From positions 62,001 through 126,000 of the forward strand of contig CASFNG010000005.1 in the NCBI GenBank assembly GCA_949296075.1: a stretch of DNA of 64,000 nucleotides. The letters are read 5' to 3'. Under the pieces are notes generated by a model that worked only from the letters and a program-made list of their open reading frames with translations, had not been told where the DNA came from and searched no databases. Of the stretch, positions 23,941-32,398 are shown one piece after another. Source of the DNA: an uncultured Parabacteroides sp. (GTDB lineage Bacteria > Bacteroidota > Bacteroidia > Bacteroidales > Tannerellaceae). The position numbers and the translations under genes were made by a program. Within the stretch, counting starts at the first letter, position 1; each line of letters opens with the position of its first letter.

Positions 23941-26430
23941 ATGGCTAAAAAAACATCAGCAAGCGGAAAAAATAACGCTAACCCTTCAAAGTTGGCGGCT
24001 ATAAAGACTTTTTTAGGAAATGAGCGAACCCGTTTCGTGACGGGTTTGATCCTTTGTATATTAACGATCTACGTCGGATTATCCTTGATCTCTTTCTTCT
24101 TTACCGGGGCGGCCGATCAAAGTAAGATCGAGAACGTGCCGCTTTTGGATCTTCTAAGCTACACGGGTGCGGTGGAGAACTGGACAGGAGTGCGTGGCGC
24201 GTTCCTGTCGGATTTGCTGATGAATCGCTGGTTTGGCATAGCCTCCTTCATGATCCTCTATTTCTTGGGATCGATGGGGGCGAAGCTGATGAATCTTTGC
24301 CACGTGTCACTGCTGAAACGATTCTTGTTTTGCGCCGCTACCTTGATCTGGGGCTCGGTGTTTTTCGCGTTTGTCTTTGTCAAGGGATACGAGGATTCCT
24401 TTATCTATTTAGGAGGACAGCATGGGTATTACCTCTCGGAGGCCTGTATTACGAATATTGGCATTCCCGGAACGATCCTGCTCCTGTTGGGGTCGTTCCT
24501 GATTATCGCCGTGTTTACCAGCAAGAAGACGATCCCTTTCCTGCAACGTCTCTTCGCTTTCGGCTGGCTGCGTAATCGCTTGAAGAAACGGGAAAATCAG
24601 GTTTCTACGGAAGAGACCCCGGAAACGATGGAAAGTCCGGAGGAAGAAGAGATAATACCTGAAAATCTGCCCGGATCCTCCCCGGAACCGGAGAAGGGAC
24701 GATATACGGAGGAGGTGCCGATCCATACCGGATATACGGAGAGGGAGCCTATCGTAGCTCAGCCTAAGACGGATGACGGGTTCGTGCCGACGGAAGAGCC
24801 TATGGGAAATCCCGGTCCGGAGGATTCTCAGGTAACAAAAGGGACAGACGTGCCGGATGAGGGCCTGACCGTGGAGGTGGCTAAGGGAGAAGACGAGCCT
24901 TACGACGCTTCCGACTTGGGCAAATATGATCCCCGGCTGGATCTTTCCCGTTATGTATTCCCTACGTTGGATTTGCTGCGTGCTTATGATAGTGGGAATA
25001 TCGAGATAAATCGGGAGGAACTGCTGGAGAACCAGCGGCTTATCAAGCAGGCCTTGGAGGACTTCAATATACGGATCGCCTCGATCAAGGCGACTGTAGG
25101 GCCTACCGTGACCCTCTATGAGATCGTCCCCGAGGCGGGCGTGCGTATCGCCAAGATCAAGAATCTGGAAGATGATATAGCCTTGAACCTTTCCGCCTTG
25201 CAGATCCGTATCATCGCACCGATGCCGGGCAAGGGGACGATCGGTATCGAGGTGCCGAACAAGAATCCGCAGACGGTATCGATGCAGTCGGTTATCGCTT
25301 CCCGCCGCTTCATCGAGGCTAAATATGAGTTGCCGGTGGCGATGGGTAAGACGATCACGAACGAGGTGTTCATGTTCGATCTCTGCAAGACCCCGCACCT
25401 CTTGGTTGCCGGAGCTACCGGACAGGGTAAGTCCGTGGGATTGAACGCGATCATTACCTCGCTCCTGTATAAGAAGCATCCTTCGGAACTGAAGTTCGTG
25501 ATGGTTGACCCGAAGATGGTGGAATTCAGTATTTACGAGAAGATCGAGCGTCATTATCTGGCGAAATTGCCGAATGCCGATAAACCGATCGTCACCGAGT
25601 CGGCGGATGCCGTGGCTACGCTGAACTCCTTGGTGATAGAGATGGAGAACCGGTACCAGTTGTTGGTGGCCGCTCATGTACGTAATATAAAGGAATATAA
25701 CGAGAAGTTTATAGAGCGCCACTTGAACCCTGAGAAAGGACACCGCTTCCTGCCTTATATCGTGGCGGTCGTGGACGAGTTCGCCGATCTGATCGCCGTG
25801 GCGGGGCGGGAGATCGAGTTGCCGATCTCCCGTATCGCCGCTAAAGCCCGTGCCGTGGGTATCCACATGATCTTGGCTACACAACGGCCGGATACGAAGG
25901 TGATTACCGGAACGATCAAGAGTAACTTCCCGAGCCGTATCGCCTTTAAGGTGGCCTCTATGGTCGACTCGCGTACTATCCTCGACGCTCCCGGGGCGAA
26001 TCGCCTGATCGGTCGGGGTGATATGCTTATTGTCGTGGCGGGTCAAGAGCCGGTTCGCGTGCAATGTGCGTTCGTGGATACGCCGGAGGTGGAAGGCATC
26101 GTGAATTATATTGGTGAGCAAACCGGTTTCCAGACGGCTTATCTGCTTCCGGATTATGTGCCCGAAGGAGGGGAGAGTGGCTCTTCCGGACCGGTGGATC
26201 TATCGGATCGGGATCCTCTGTTCGAGGAGGCGGCTCGTCTGATCGTGATTCAGCAACAAGGCTCCACCTCCTTGATCCAACGGAAGTTCGCTATTGGCTA
26301 TAACCGTGCCGGACGTTTGATGGATCAATTGGAAGCGGCTGGAATCGTTGGCCCGTTCGAGGGGAGCAAGGCTCGTCAGGTCTTGGTGCAAGACGAGTAT
26401 TCTTTGGAGCAATTATTAAACGCTTTGTGA
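23941..26430 (+). CDS. ftsK: DNA translocase FtsK/SpoIIIE
   Basis: About 829 residues from ATG 23941; a TTG at 23926 is a poorer start. Four membrane segments lie in the first ~195 residues (GLILCILTIYVGLSLISFFF to TILLLLGSFLIIAVF), then a proline- and glutamate-rich linker, the alpha/beta motor with Walker A GATGQGKSVG and Walker B AVVDEFADLIA, and a C-terminal winged-helix gamma domain (DPLFEEAARLIVIQQQGSTSLIQRKF) that reads KOPS-like sites. It anchors at the septum and pumps chromosome termini apart during division, also driving XerCD resolution. It is followed, with overlap, by a LolA-like gene. Confidence 0.95.
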   Translation: MAKKTSASGKNNANPSKLAAIKTFLGNERTRFVTGLILCILTIYVGLSLISFFFTGAADQSKIENVPLLDLLSYTGAVENWTGVRGAFLSDLLMNRWFGIASFMILYFLGSMGAKLMNLCHVSLLKRFLFCAATLIWGSVFFAFVFVKGYEDSFIYLGGQHGYYLSEACITNIGIPGTILLLLGSFLIIAVFTSKKTIPFLQRLFAFGWLRNRLKKRENQVSTEETPETMESPEEEEIIPENLPGSSPEPEKGRYTEEVPIHTGYTEREPIVAQPKTDDGFVPTEEPMGNPGPEDSQVTKGTDVPDEGLTVEVAKGEDEPYDASDLGKYDPRLDLSRYVFPTLDLLRAYDSGNIEINREELLENQRLIKQALEDFNIRIASIKATVGPTVTLYEIVPEAGVRIAKIKNLEDDIALNLSALQIRIIAPMPGKGTIGIEVPNKNPQTVSMQSVIASRRFIEAKYELPVAMGKTITNEVFMFDLCKTPHLLVAGATGQGKSVGLNAIITSLLYKKHPSELKFVMVDPKMVEFSIYEKIERHYLAKLPNADKPIVTESADAVATLNSLVIEMENRYQLLVAAHVRNIKEYNEKFIERHLNPEKGHRFLPYIVAVVDEFADLIAVAGREIELPISRIAAKARAVGIHMILATQRPDTKVITGTIKSNFPSRIAFKVASMVDSRTILDAPGANRLIGRGDMLIVVAGQEPVRVQCAFVDTPEVEGIVNYIGEQTGFQTAYLLPDYVPEGGESGSSGPVDLSDRDPLFEEAARLIVIQQQGSTSLIQRKFAIGYNRAGRLMDQLEAAGIVGPFEGSKARQVLVQDEYSLEQLLNAL

Positions 26431-27107
26431 TGATGGAACGTATGCGGAAGATACGGATTTGGAGGGGGATCGCCTTGGTAGGCTTGTCGTTGAGCTTTTT
26501 GTTTGGGCTGGGTGTGGGAGCTCATGCCCAAGACGCGAACGAGATCCTCGCGAAGGCAGCCGCGGCCTATAAGCAATCGAATGGAATTCGTGTTGAATTT
26601 ACGTTGCAGACCCGTTCGGAAGGCCAACAAGCGGGTGAGAGTTTTGAGGGAACGATCCAGATGAAAGGAGATAAGTTTGTCTTGACAACACCTGATGTGG
26701 TGACTTGGTTTGACGGAAAGACCCAATGGACCTACGTCGCCCGCACGGAGGAGGTGAACGTGACGAACCCGAGCGGAGAGGATCTACGGAATACGAATCC
26801 GATGCTTCTGTTAGGTTCTTATCAAAGTGGCTATACACCTTCATTCAGGGGAGAGAGTACGGCCCCGAATGGTAAGACCGCTTACGACATCGTGCTGACA
26901 CCGAAAAGGAAAGGCGATGTTGCCCGGGTGGAATTGCAGATCGAGAAATATTCGAGCCTGCCCGCCAGTATCAAGGTGTCTGCCAAGAATGGCATAAACA
27001 GTACGGTACGTATCACCCAATTGCGGACAGGAGTCAACCAACCGGACCGTACGTTTGTTTTTAATGAGGAGGCGTATCCGGACGCGGAGATCGTGGATCT
27101 TCGTTGA
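26430..27107 (+). CDS. LolA-like outer-membrane lipoprotein carrier protein
   Basis: About 225 residues with a signal peptide (ALVGLSLSFLFGLGVGAHA) and a mature LolA fold. Characteristic parts are AAAAYKQSNGIRVEFTLQTRS, FEGTIQMKGDKFVLTTPDVVTWFDGKTQW and ELQIEKYSSLPASIKVSAKNG. LolA-type proteins carry lipoproteins through the periplasm from LolCDE to the outer membrane. The hydrophobic cavity cannot be checked by eye, so a related lipid-binding role remains possible. The ATG overlaps the ftsK stop codon (TGATG), an arrangement common in Bacteroidales that suggests translational coupling. trxB follows 61 bases later. Confidence 0.8.
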   Translation: MMERMRKIRIWRGIALVGLSLSFLFGLGVGAHAQDANEILAKAAAAYKQSNGIRVEFTLQTRSEGQQAGESFEGTIQMKGDKFVLTTPDVVTWFDGKTQWTYVARTEEVNVTNPSGEDLRNTNPMLLLGSYQSGYTPSFRGESTAPNGKTAYDIVLTPKRKGDVARVELQIEKYSSLPASIKVSAKNGINSTVRITQLRTGVNQPDRTFVFNEEAYPDAEIVDLR

Positions 27108-27168
27108 GAGGGATCGTCTTAAGGTATGAATGAATAATCAATATAAAGGAAAGAGGAAGGAAGATCTT

Positions 27169-28110
27169 ATGAATGAAAAAGTACGTTGCCTGATTATAGG
27201 CTCGGGCCCGGCCGGTTATACGGCGGCCATTTATGCGTCTCGCTCGAACTTGTCTCCGGTTCTTTATGAGGGAATACAGCCGGGTGGCCAGTTGACCACG
27301 ACTACTGAGGTGGAGAATTTTCCCGGTTATCCGGAAGGTGTTACCGGAACGGAGTTGATGGATGACCTAAGGAAGCAGGCCTCTCGTTTCGGAGCGGATA
27401 TTCGGATGGGTATCGCTACCGCTGCCGATTTGAGCAAGGCGCCCTATAAAGTCACGATTGATGGAGAGAAGGTGATCGAGACCGATACCCTGATTATCGC
27501 GACGGGGGCTTCCGCTAAATATTTGGGGCTGGCCGATGAGCAGAAATATGCTGGGATGGGCGTCTCGGCCTGCGCCACCTGCGATGGCTTCTTTTACCGG
27601 AAAAAGACGGTTGCCGTGGTAGGAGGCGGAGATACCGCCTGCGAGGAGGCTCTGTATTTGGCAGGGCTGGCGAAACAGGTTTACCTGATCGTCCGTAAGC
27701 CGTATCTCCGGGCTACGAAAGTGATGCAGGACAGGGTGTTCAACACGCCGAATATCACCGTGCTGTTCGAGCATAATACCATAGGGCTGTTTGGCGAGAA
27801 TGGCGTGGAAGGGGCTCATTTGGTGAAACGCAAGGGCGAACCCGATGAGGAGAAGGTGGACATCGCGATCGATGGCTTCTTCCTCGCGATCGGGCATAAG
27901 CCGAACTCCGATATTTTCAAGCCGTGGTTGGATACCGATGAGGTAGGGTATATCCAGACGATCGAGGGAACACCTCGTACCAAGGTGCCGGGCGTGTTCG
28001 CCGCGGGCGATGTGGCAGATCCGCATTATCGGCAGGCGATCACGGCAGCGGGGAGCGGTTGCAAGGCGGCTATCGAGGCGGAACGTTATTTGAAAGAGAT
28101 CGGAAGGTAA
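27169..28110 (+). CDS. trxB: Thioredoxin-disulfide reductase
   Basis: A 313-residue flavoenzyme from the ATG at 27169, preceded by a purine-rich stretch; an in-frame ATG at 27130 would give an unusual leader. The FAD motif GSGPAGYTAA is near the start, the redox CATC pair lies in SACATCDGFF, the NADPH motif is VVGGGDTACEEA, and the C-terminal FAD motif is GVFAAGDVADPHYRQ. It reduces cytoplasmic thioredoxin with NADPH, central to oxygen tolerance in gut anaerobes. It ends the ftsK-lolA-trxB run at a terminator. Confidence 0.95.
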   Translation: MNEKVRCLIIGSGPAGYTAAIYASRSNLSPVLYEGIQPGGQLTTTTEVENFPGYPEGVTGTELMDDLRKQASRFGADIRMGIATAADLSKAPYKVTIDGEKVIETDTLIIATGASAKYLGLADEQKYAGMGVSACATCDGFFYRKKTVAVVGGGDTACEEALYLAGLAKQVYLIVRKPYLRATKVMQDRVFNTPNITVLFEHNTIGLFGENGVEGAHLVKRKGEPDEEKVDIAIDGFFLAIGHKPNSDIFKPWLDTDEVGYIQTIEGTPRTKVPGVFAAGDVADPHYRQAITAAGSGCKAAIEAERYLKEIGR

Positions 28111-28131
28111 CTTTCCCGGTCAGGATATGGG

Positions 28132-28179
28132 AAGGCAGGTTGTTGTCCGTATAATAAGGGCACAGCCTGCCTTTTTTTT
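28132..28179 (+). terminator. Terminator after trxB
   Basis: AAGGCAGGTTGT and ACAGCCTGCCTT pair with one G-U pair across an 18-base loop, followed by eight Ts. It lies between convergent trxB and the AraC-type gene. Confidence 0.75.
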
Positions 28180-28198
28180 CGCGGGATATTATCTTGAC

Positions 28199-29116
28199 TC
28201 ATTGGGTAAACGAGTTCCGGTAATGGGTAGGAGACACGCCTAAATGCTTCTTGACATATTTAGCGAAAAAGGATAGATTGGAGAAATTCAGCTCTTTCGC
28301 GATCTCCTTGATCGACTTGTCGGAATGCCGTAGCTGGAACTTGATGCACTCGATCGCGTGCTGGTCGATCAACTTGGAAGCCTGCTTGCCACTGACCGTC
28401 TTGACCACTTTCGAGAGATACTTGGAGGTGTAGAATAACTCCTCGGCGTAATAAGCCACGGAACGATGCGAGCCGTTGTCGGCTGACAGTTTCTCCATGA
28501 ATTTCCGGAAGATGAAATCCGCCCGTTTGAAAGGCTCTTCCTGGATCTGCGCGGCGGGCAGGTTGTGCGCGTATTGATGGAGCCCTGCCATGATCTCATA
28601 TAAAATAGCGGCGAAGAGGTGCCGGATGATCTCTTTGTGGTAACAAGGCGAGGGGTGACTGATCTTGTCTTGGATGAAATCCCGGTAGAGCTGGAAAGGG
28701 GATTCTTTCTTGTGCTCGATCGTCTTTACAGGATTATGGTAAACATAGGTGAAGGTTTCCCAAATCCTTTTGTCCATTTTCAAGATTTGGTGCAGACTTC
28801 CTGTCGAGAATCCCAGCACCTTGATCCTATAGTGTGGGGAAAGCGTTTTTACCCGTTTGATAATCATGGCAGGCAAGCAAAACAACAAATCATTCTTCTT
28901 CAGGTGGAAGATGCTCCCGTTGAGATCCATCTGGAAGCTGCCCTCGATGAAATAGATGAGCATGAAGCAATTGACCCGGTAAGTTTGGGCCTCGTCGTCG
29001 TAAGGGAATTGCCTCAAATTGTTGATCACCACGAAATCCTCGTCAGCGTAGTCAATGGCCAGATCTTTTATGTGTAAATCCTCTATGTTGATGTCTTTAA
29101 TGCATTTCTTGTCCAT
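28199..29116 (-). CDS. AraC-family transcriptional regulator
   Basis: A 305-residue cytoplasmic regulator. The N-terminal cupin-like sensor domain covers about 25-170 (VNCFMLIYFIEGSFQMDLNGSIFHLKKNDLLFCLP). The C-terminal AraC-type double helix-turn-helix lies at about 215-305, with FYTSKYLSKVVKTVSGKQASKLI and then IKEIAKELNFSNLSFFAKYVKKHLGVSPTHYR, the conserved second HTH. The ligand and targets are unknown. It is divergent from the glycerophosphodiesterase gene across 278 bases, which makes that operon a candidate target, and it converges on trxB. Confidence 0.9.
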   Translation of the reverse strand: MDKKCIKDINIEDLHIKDLAIDYADEDFVVINNLRQFPYDDEAQTYRVNCFMLIYFIEGSFQMDLNGSIFHLKKNDLLFCLPAMIIKRVKTLSPHYRIKVLGFSTGSLHQILKMDKRIWETFTYVYHNPVKTIEHKKESPFQLYRDFIQDKISHPSPCYHKEIIRHLFAAILYEIMAGLHQYAHNLPAAQIQEEPFKRADFIFRKFMEKLSADNGSHRSVAYYAEELFYTSKYLSKVVKTVSGKQASKLIDQHAIECIKFQLRHSDKSIKEIAKELNFSNLSFFAKYVKKHLGVSPTHYRNSFTQ

Positions 29117-29394
29117 ACCCCATAATTTCTGTCGCGAATTTGAGAAATGAAAAGAAAACAGGAATGTTCCAAATCACAGGTTTGCTGGTTTGTATTCTTT
29201 GAATGTCAACATTTACGTATGATTAACAGAAAGGAGGGCCGGGGTGCCCCTGATTCTCCGATGGGTACGGGCCCGGAGGAATCACATAGGGTATGGCATA
29301 GGATGAGATCTCGTAAAAAAGAGTCGGCGTGGAGGAGGAAGCGATTCATTTTTACCTATTTTTGTATTCGGGTTTTAGAAAGAGACAAATAGTC

Positions 29395-30168
29395 ATGAAA
29401 CGGAAATCGATTTTTCTATTATGCTGCCTGTTGGTGGCAGGGATGGCGATGGCGCAAGTAGGCACGAAGGTGATCGCGCATCGCGGGTATTGGAAGACGG
29501 AAGGCTCCGCGCAAAATTCCATCCGTTCGCTGGAGCGGGCGAGCGAGATCGGGGCTTATGGCTCTGAGTTAGACGTGCATCTGACGGCGGACAACGTGCT
29601 GGTCGTATTCCATGATAATACGATACAGGGGAAGACGATACAGGCAAGCGCCTATGACGAGCTGAAGGATCTCAAGCTGGCTAACGGGGAGCCTATCCCG
29701 ACCTTGGAGCAATACCTGCGCCGGGCGAGGAAGCTGAAGAATATCCGGCTGATATTGGAATTGAAGGCGCATGAGACACCGGAACGCAACCGCGAGGCGG
29801 CACAGGCTGTCGTGAAGCTGGTCAAGCGGATGCGCTTGGCTAAACGGACGGATTACATATCCTTCAATCTGGACGCTTGCAAGGAGTTTATCCGTTTGTG
29901 CCCGAAGTCGGAGGTCTCTTACTTGAACGGGGAACTGTCGCCTATGGAACTCAAGGAACTCGGTTTTGCCGGGCTGGATTATCATTACGATGTGTTGAAA
30001 TCGCGCCCCGAATGGATCCAGGATTGTAAAGCCATTGGCTTGACGGTCAATGTCTGGACGGTGAATGAGCCGGAGAAGATGCGCGAGATGGTGGAACGGG
30101 GAGTGGACTTTATCACCACCGATCTGCCGGAGCAAGCGGAAGCGATTATCCGGGAGCAGGCGAGATAA
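29395..30168 (+). CDS. Glycerophosphodiester phosphodiesterase, exported
   Basis: About 257 residues from the ATG at 29395, with a signal peptide (MKRKSIFLLCCLLVAGMAMA). The GDPD TIM-barrel active site is clear: AHRGYW with the first histidine, then NSIRSLERASEIGAYGSELDVHLTADNVLVVFHDNTI, which supplies the metal-binding E and D and the second histidine. LRRARKLKNIRLILELKAHE and VNVWTVNEPEKM complete the fold. It should hydrolyse glycerophosphodiesters from phospholipid breakdown in the periplasm. The next gene, a GHL10-type glycosidase, begins 4 bases after its stop, so the two are an operon. Confidence 0.9.
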   Translation: MKRKSIFLLCCLLVAGMAMAQVGTKVIAHRGYWKTEGSAQNSIRSLERASEIGAYGSELDVHLTADNVLVVFHDNTIQGKTIQASAYDELKDLKLANGEPIPTLEQYLRRARKLKNIRLILELKAHETPERNREAAQAVVKLVKRMRLAKRTDYISFNLDACKEFIRLCPKSEVSYLNGELSPMELKELGFAGLDYHYDVLKSRPEWIQDCKAIGLTVNVWTVNEPEKMREMVERGVDFITTDLPEQAEAIIREQAR

Positions 30169-30172
30169 GAGG

Positions 30173-31672
30173 ATGCGGAAGATGAAGGGTATGTTCGGCT
30201 GGTGGCTTATCCTGTCGATATTTTGCGTATGGAGTGAGGCGGCTTGGCCCGTGGATCCTCCGAAGCGGGAGATCCGTGCGGTATGGTTGAGCACGATTTA
30301 CGGGCTGGACTGGCCGCATCGACCGGCTACCACCGAGGCTGGCAGGCGGGAGCAGCAACAGGAGTTGAGAGCGTTGCTGGACCGGTTGCAGGCCGCCAAC
30401 TTCAATATGGTCTTTATACAGACCCGTCTGCGGGGCGACGTGATCTATCGCTCCGAGATTGAGCCTGCCAGCAAGGTGTTCTCCGGCAAGTACGGGAAGC
30501 TGCCCGGCTATGACCCGTTGGCGTTCGTGGTGGAGGAATGCCATAAGCGAGGGATGGAGTGCCATGCCTGGTTCGTCACCTTCCCGCTCGGGACGGAGAA
30601 GAGCGTGCGAGAGCAGGGACGTTTGTCTGTCGTGCGGAAAAATCCCAAGCTGTGTAAACGGCATAATGGGGAGTGGTATTTGGATCCGGGAGTCCCGGGG
30701 ACGACAGACTATATATTGTCGTTGGTTAAAGAGATCGTGAATGGCTATGACATTGATGGCATCCATTTTGACTATATCCGCTACCCGGAGCAGGCGAGAA
30801 CGTTCCCGGACCGGAAGTCGTATAATCAATCGGGGAAGAAACGGTCGATAGAGGATTGGCGGCGGGAGAATATTAACCGGATGGTAGGCCGTATCTATGA
30901 CTGGGTGAAGCAGGCAAAGCCTTGGGTGCAGGTGAGCAGTTCCCCCTTGGGCAAGTATAGCCGTATCGAACGTGTCCCCAACGCGGGATGGACGGCATAC
31001 GAGAGTGTCTATCAGGATCCGAAAATGTGGCTGCGTAGAGGCAAGCAGGATATGATCGTCCCGATGATGTACTACTTGCATAAGAACTTTTTCCCTTTCT
31101 TGGATAATTGGGTGGAAGGAAGCTACGGGCGGTTGATTGTAGCGGGCCTGGGCGCTTACCGGATGGATAAGAGCGAGGCGGATTGGAGCGTGAATGACAT
31201 CACGGACCAGATCGATTATAGCCGTTATTATGGAGGGGCGGGCTGCGCCTTCTTCCGTTGCGGGAACGTCTTGTATAACGAGAAGGGGCTGTATAAGGAA
31301 TTGAAGGAGCGCTATTACCGGTATCCGGCGCAGTTGCCTCCTCTGTCGTGGTTAGACGCGTCAGTCCCCGCCGCGCCGGAAGAGATCCGGGTGGAGCGGT
31401 TGGAAGGGGAATTGCGCCTGACATGGGACAAGCCTGTTTCCGAGACGCGGGATCTTACCTATACGGTCTATTATTCGCTGACGGACTCGATACAGACGGA
31501 GCTGGCGCGGTCGATATTGGCGACCAATATCCACGGTAACGAGCTTTTCTTGCCGATCAATGAGGAAGATGAGCGAGGCTACTCTTTTTCCGTGACCTCC
31601 TCTACCCGTTTCCGGATCGAGAGCCAGCCCTCGCGGGAAACCTATTATTATCAGTCGAGATACGTGAAATGA
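30173..31672 (+). CDS. GHL10/YngK-type family 10 glycosidase-like protein, exported
   Basis: About 499 residues from the ATG at 30173. A signal peptide (FGWWLILSIFCVWSEA) is followed by the GHL10 (DUF187) TIM-barrel at about 30-380: REIRAVWLSTIYGLDWP, NFNMVFIQTRLRGDVIY, GMECHAWFVTFPLG, the core motif YDIDGIHFDYIRYP and the strand YYGGAGCAFFRCGN. A C-terminal fibronectin-III-like domain (about 405-499) ends with ESQPSRETYYYQSRY. Related proteins are thought to act on peptidoglycan-type or other glycans; the substrate is not established. It is coupled to the glycerophosphodiesterase gene, hinting at envelope turnover. The longer upstream frame is overlap with that gene. Confidence 0.88.
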   Translation: MRKMKGMFGWWLILSIFCVWSEAAWPVDPPKREIRAVWLSTIYGLDWPHRPATTEAGRREQQQELRALLDRLQAANFNMVFIQTRLRGDVIYRSEIEPASKVFSGKYGKLPGYDPLAFVVEECHKRGMECHAWFVTFPLGTEKSVREQGRLSVVRKNPKLCKRHNGEWYLDPGVPGTTDYILSLVKEIVNGYDIDGIHFDYIRYPEQARTFPDRKSYNQSGKKRSIEDWRRENINRMVGRIYDWVKQAKPWVQVSSSPLGKYSRIERVPNAGWTAYESVYQDPKMWLRRGKQDMIVPMMYYLHKNFFPFLDNWVEGSYGRLIVAGLGAYRMDKSEADWSVNDITDQIDYSRYYGGAGCAFFRCGNVLYNEKGLYKELKERYYRYPAQLPPLSWLDASVPAAPEEIRVERLEGELRLTWDKPVSETRDLTYTVYYSLTDSIQTELARSILATNIHGNELFLPINEEDERGYSFSVTSSTRFRIESQPSRETYYYQSRYVK

Positions 31673-31867
31673 GCCATGCGAAATCTGCCATGATTCGTAT
31701 GGAATTTGATAAGAACCTCTTATCTTCGCGGATGTTCCGGTGAGGCGGGCAACGATGTCCGCCTTATTTGTGAAGTTTTTTTTCGCGAGGGAATGCAGCG
31801 TTTGTTGAATAATACACATCTCTAATAATGTGGCTTTCTTTGTAAGGAGGAGGCATGGCGTGAATGA

Positions 31868-32395
31868 ATGAGTGAACAGCAACTGATAGAGAGTTGTCGG
31901 AAGGGAGAAAGGCGGGCTCAGAAGGAGCTTTACGACCTCTATTCTCGAAAAATGATGGGGGTCTGCCTTCGTTATGTGAACGATAGGGAGACTGCCCGTG
32001 ATTTGTTGCAGGATGGCTTCGTGAAGGTGTTTACTTGCATGGACTCTTATCAGGGGAGTGGCTCGTTCGAGGGGTGGATGCGAAAGATCTTTGTTAATTG
32101 TGCGTTGGAGTATTTGCGTAAGTCGGATGTGTTGCGTGAGGCGACAGACTTGGATAACACGGCGGAACTGGCCCAGCCAAATAGTTCCGCCATATCGGAT
32201 CTGTCGGCGGCTGATTTGATGAACTTGGTAAGAGAGTTGCCCGTTGGTTTCCGGACTGTATTTAATATGTTCGCGATCGAGGGTTACTCCCACAAGGAGA
32301 TCAGTGAGATATTACATATAACGGAAAGTACCTCTCGCTCCCAATATACCCGTGCCAAGCAACTGTTGCAACGTAAGATTAACGCATTGTTTTGA
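31868..32395 (+). CDS. ECF-type sigma factor of the envelope (Das/ECF21-like) group
   Basis: A 175-residue sigma-70 family protein. Region 2 covers about 10-80 (CRKGERRAQKELYDLYSRKMMGVCLRYV, DLLQDGFVKVF, FEGWMRKIFVNCALEYLR), and region 4 about 115-172 (LVRELPVGFRTVFNMFAIEGYSHKEISEILHITESTSRSQYTRAKQLLQ). The gene directly after it, 3 bases on, encodes a protein with a cytoplasmic N-terminus, one inner-membrane helix and an outer-membrane barrel, the plan of dual-membrane anti-sigma factors. The expected targets include the NigD-like genes that follow. The ECF21 label is my recollection of the B. thetaiotaomicron system, not a search result. Confidence 0.9.
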   Translation: MSEQQLIESCRKGERRAQKELYDLYSRKMMGVCLRYVNDRETARDLLQDGFVKVFTCMDSYQGSGSFEGWMRKIFVNCALEYLRKSDVLREATDLDNTAELAQPNSSAISDLSAADLMNLVRELPVGFRTVFNMFAIEGYSHKEISEILHITESTSRSQYTRAKQLLQRKINALF

Positions 32396-32398
32396 TTT

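Noticed and set aside
24409-26121. A 570-codon open frame on the minus strand
   Set aside because: It lies entirely antisense to ftsK, whose motifs are complete, and its translation is rich in Arg, His and Leu with no family features. It is a by-product of codon bias.
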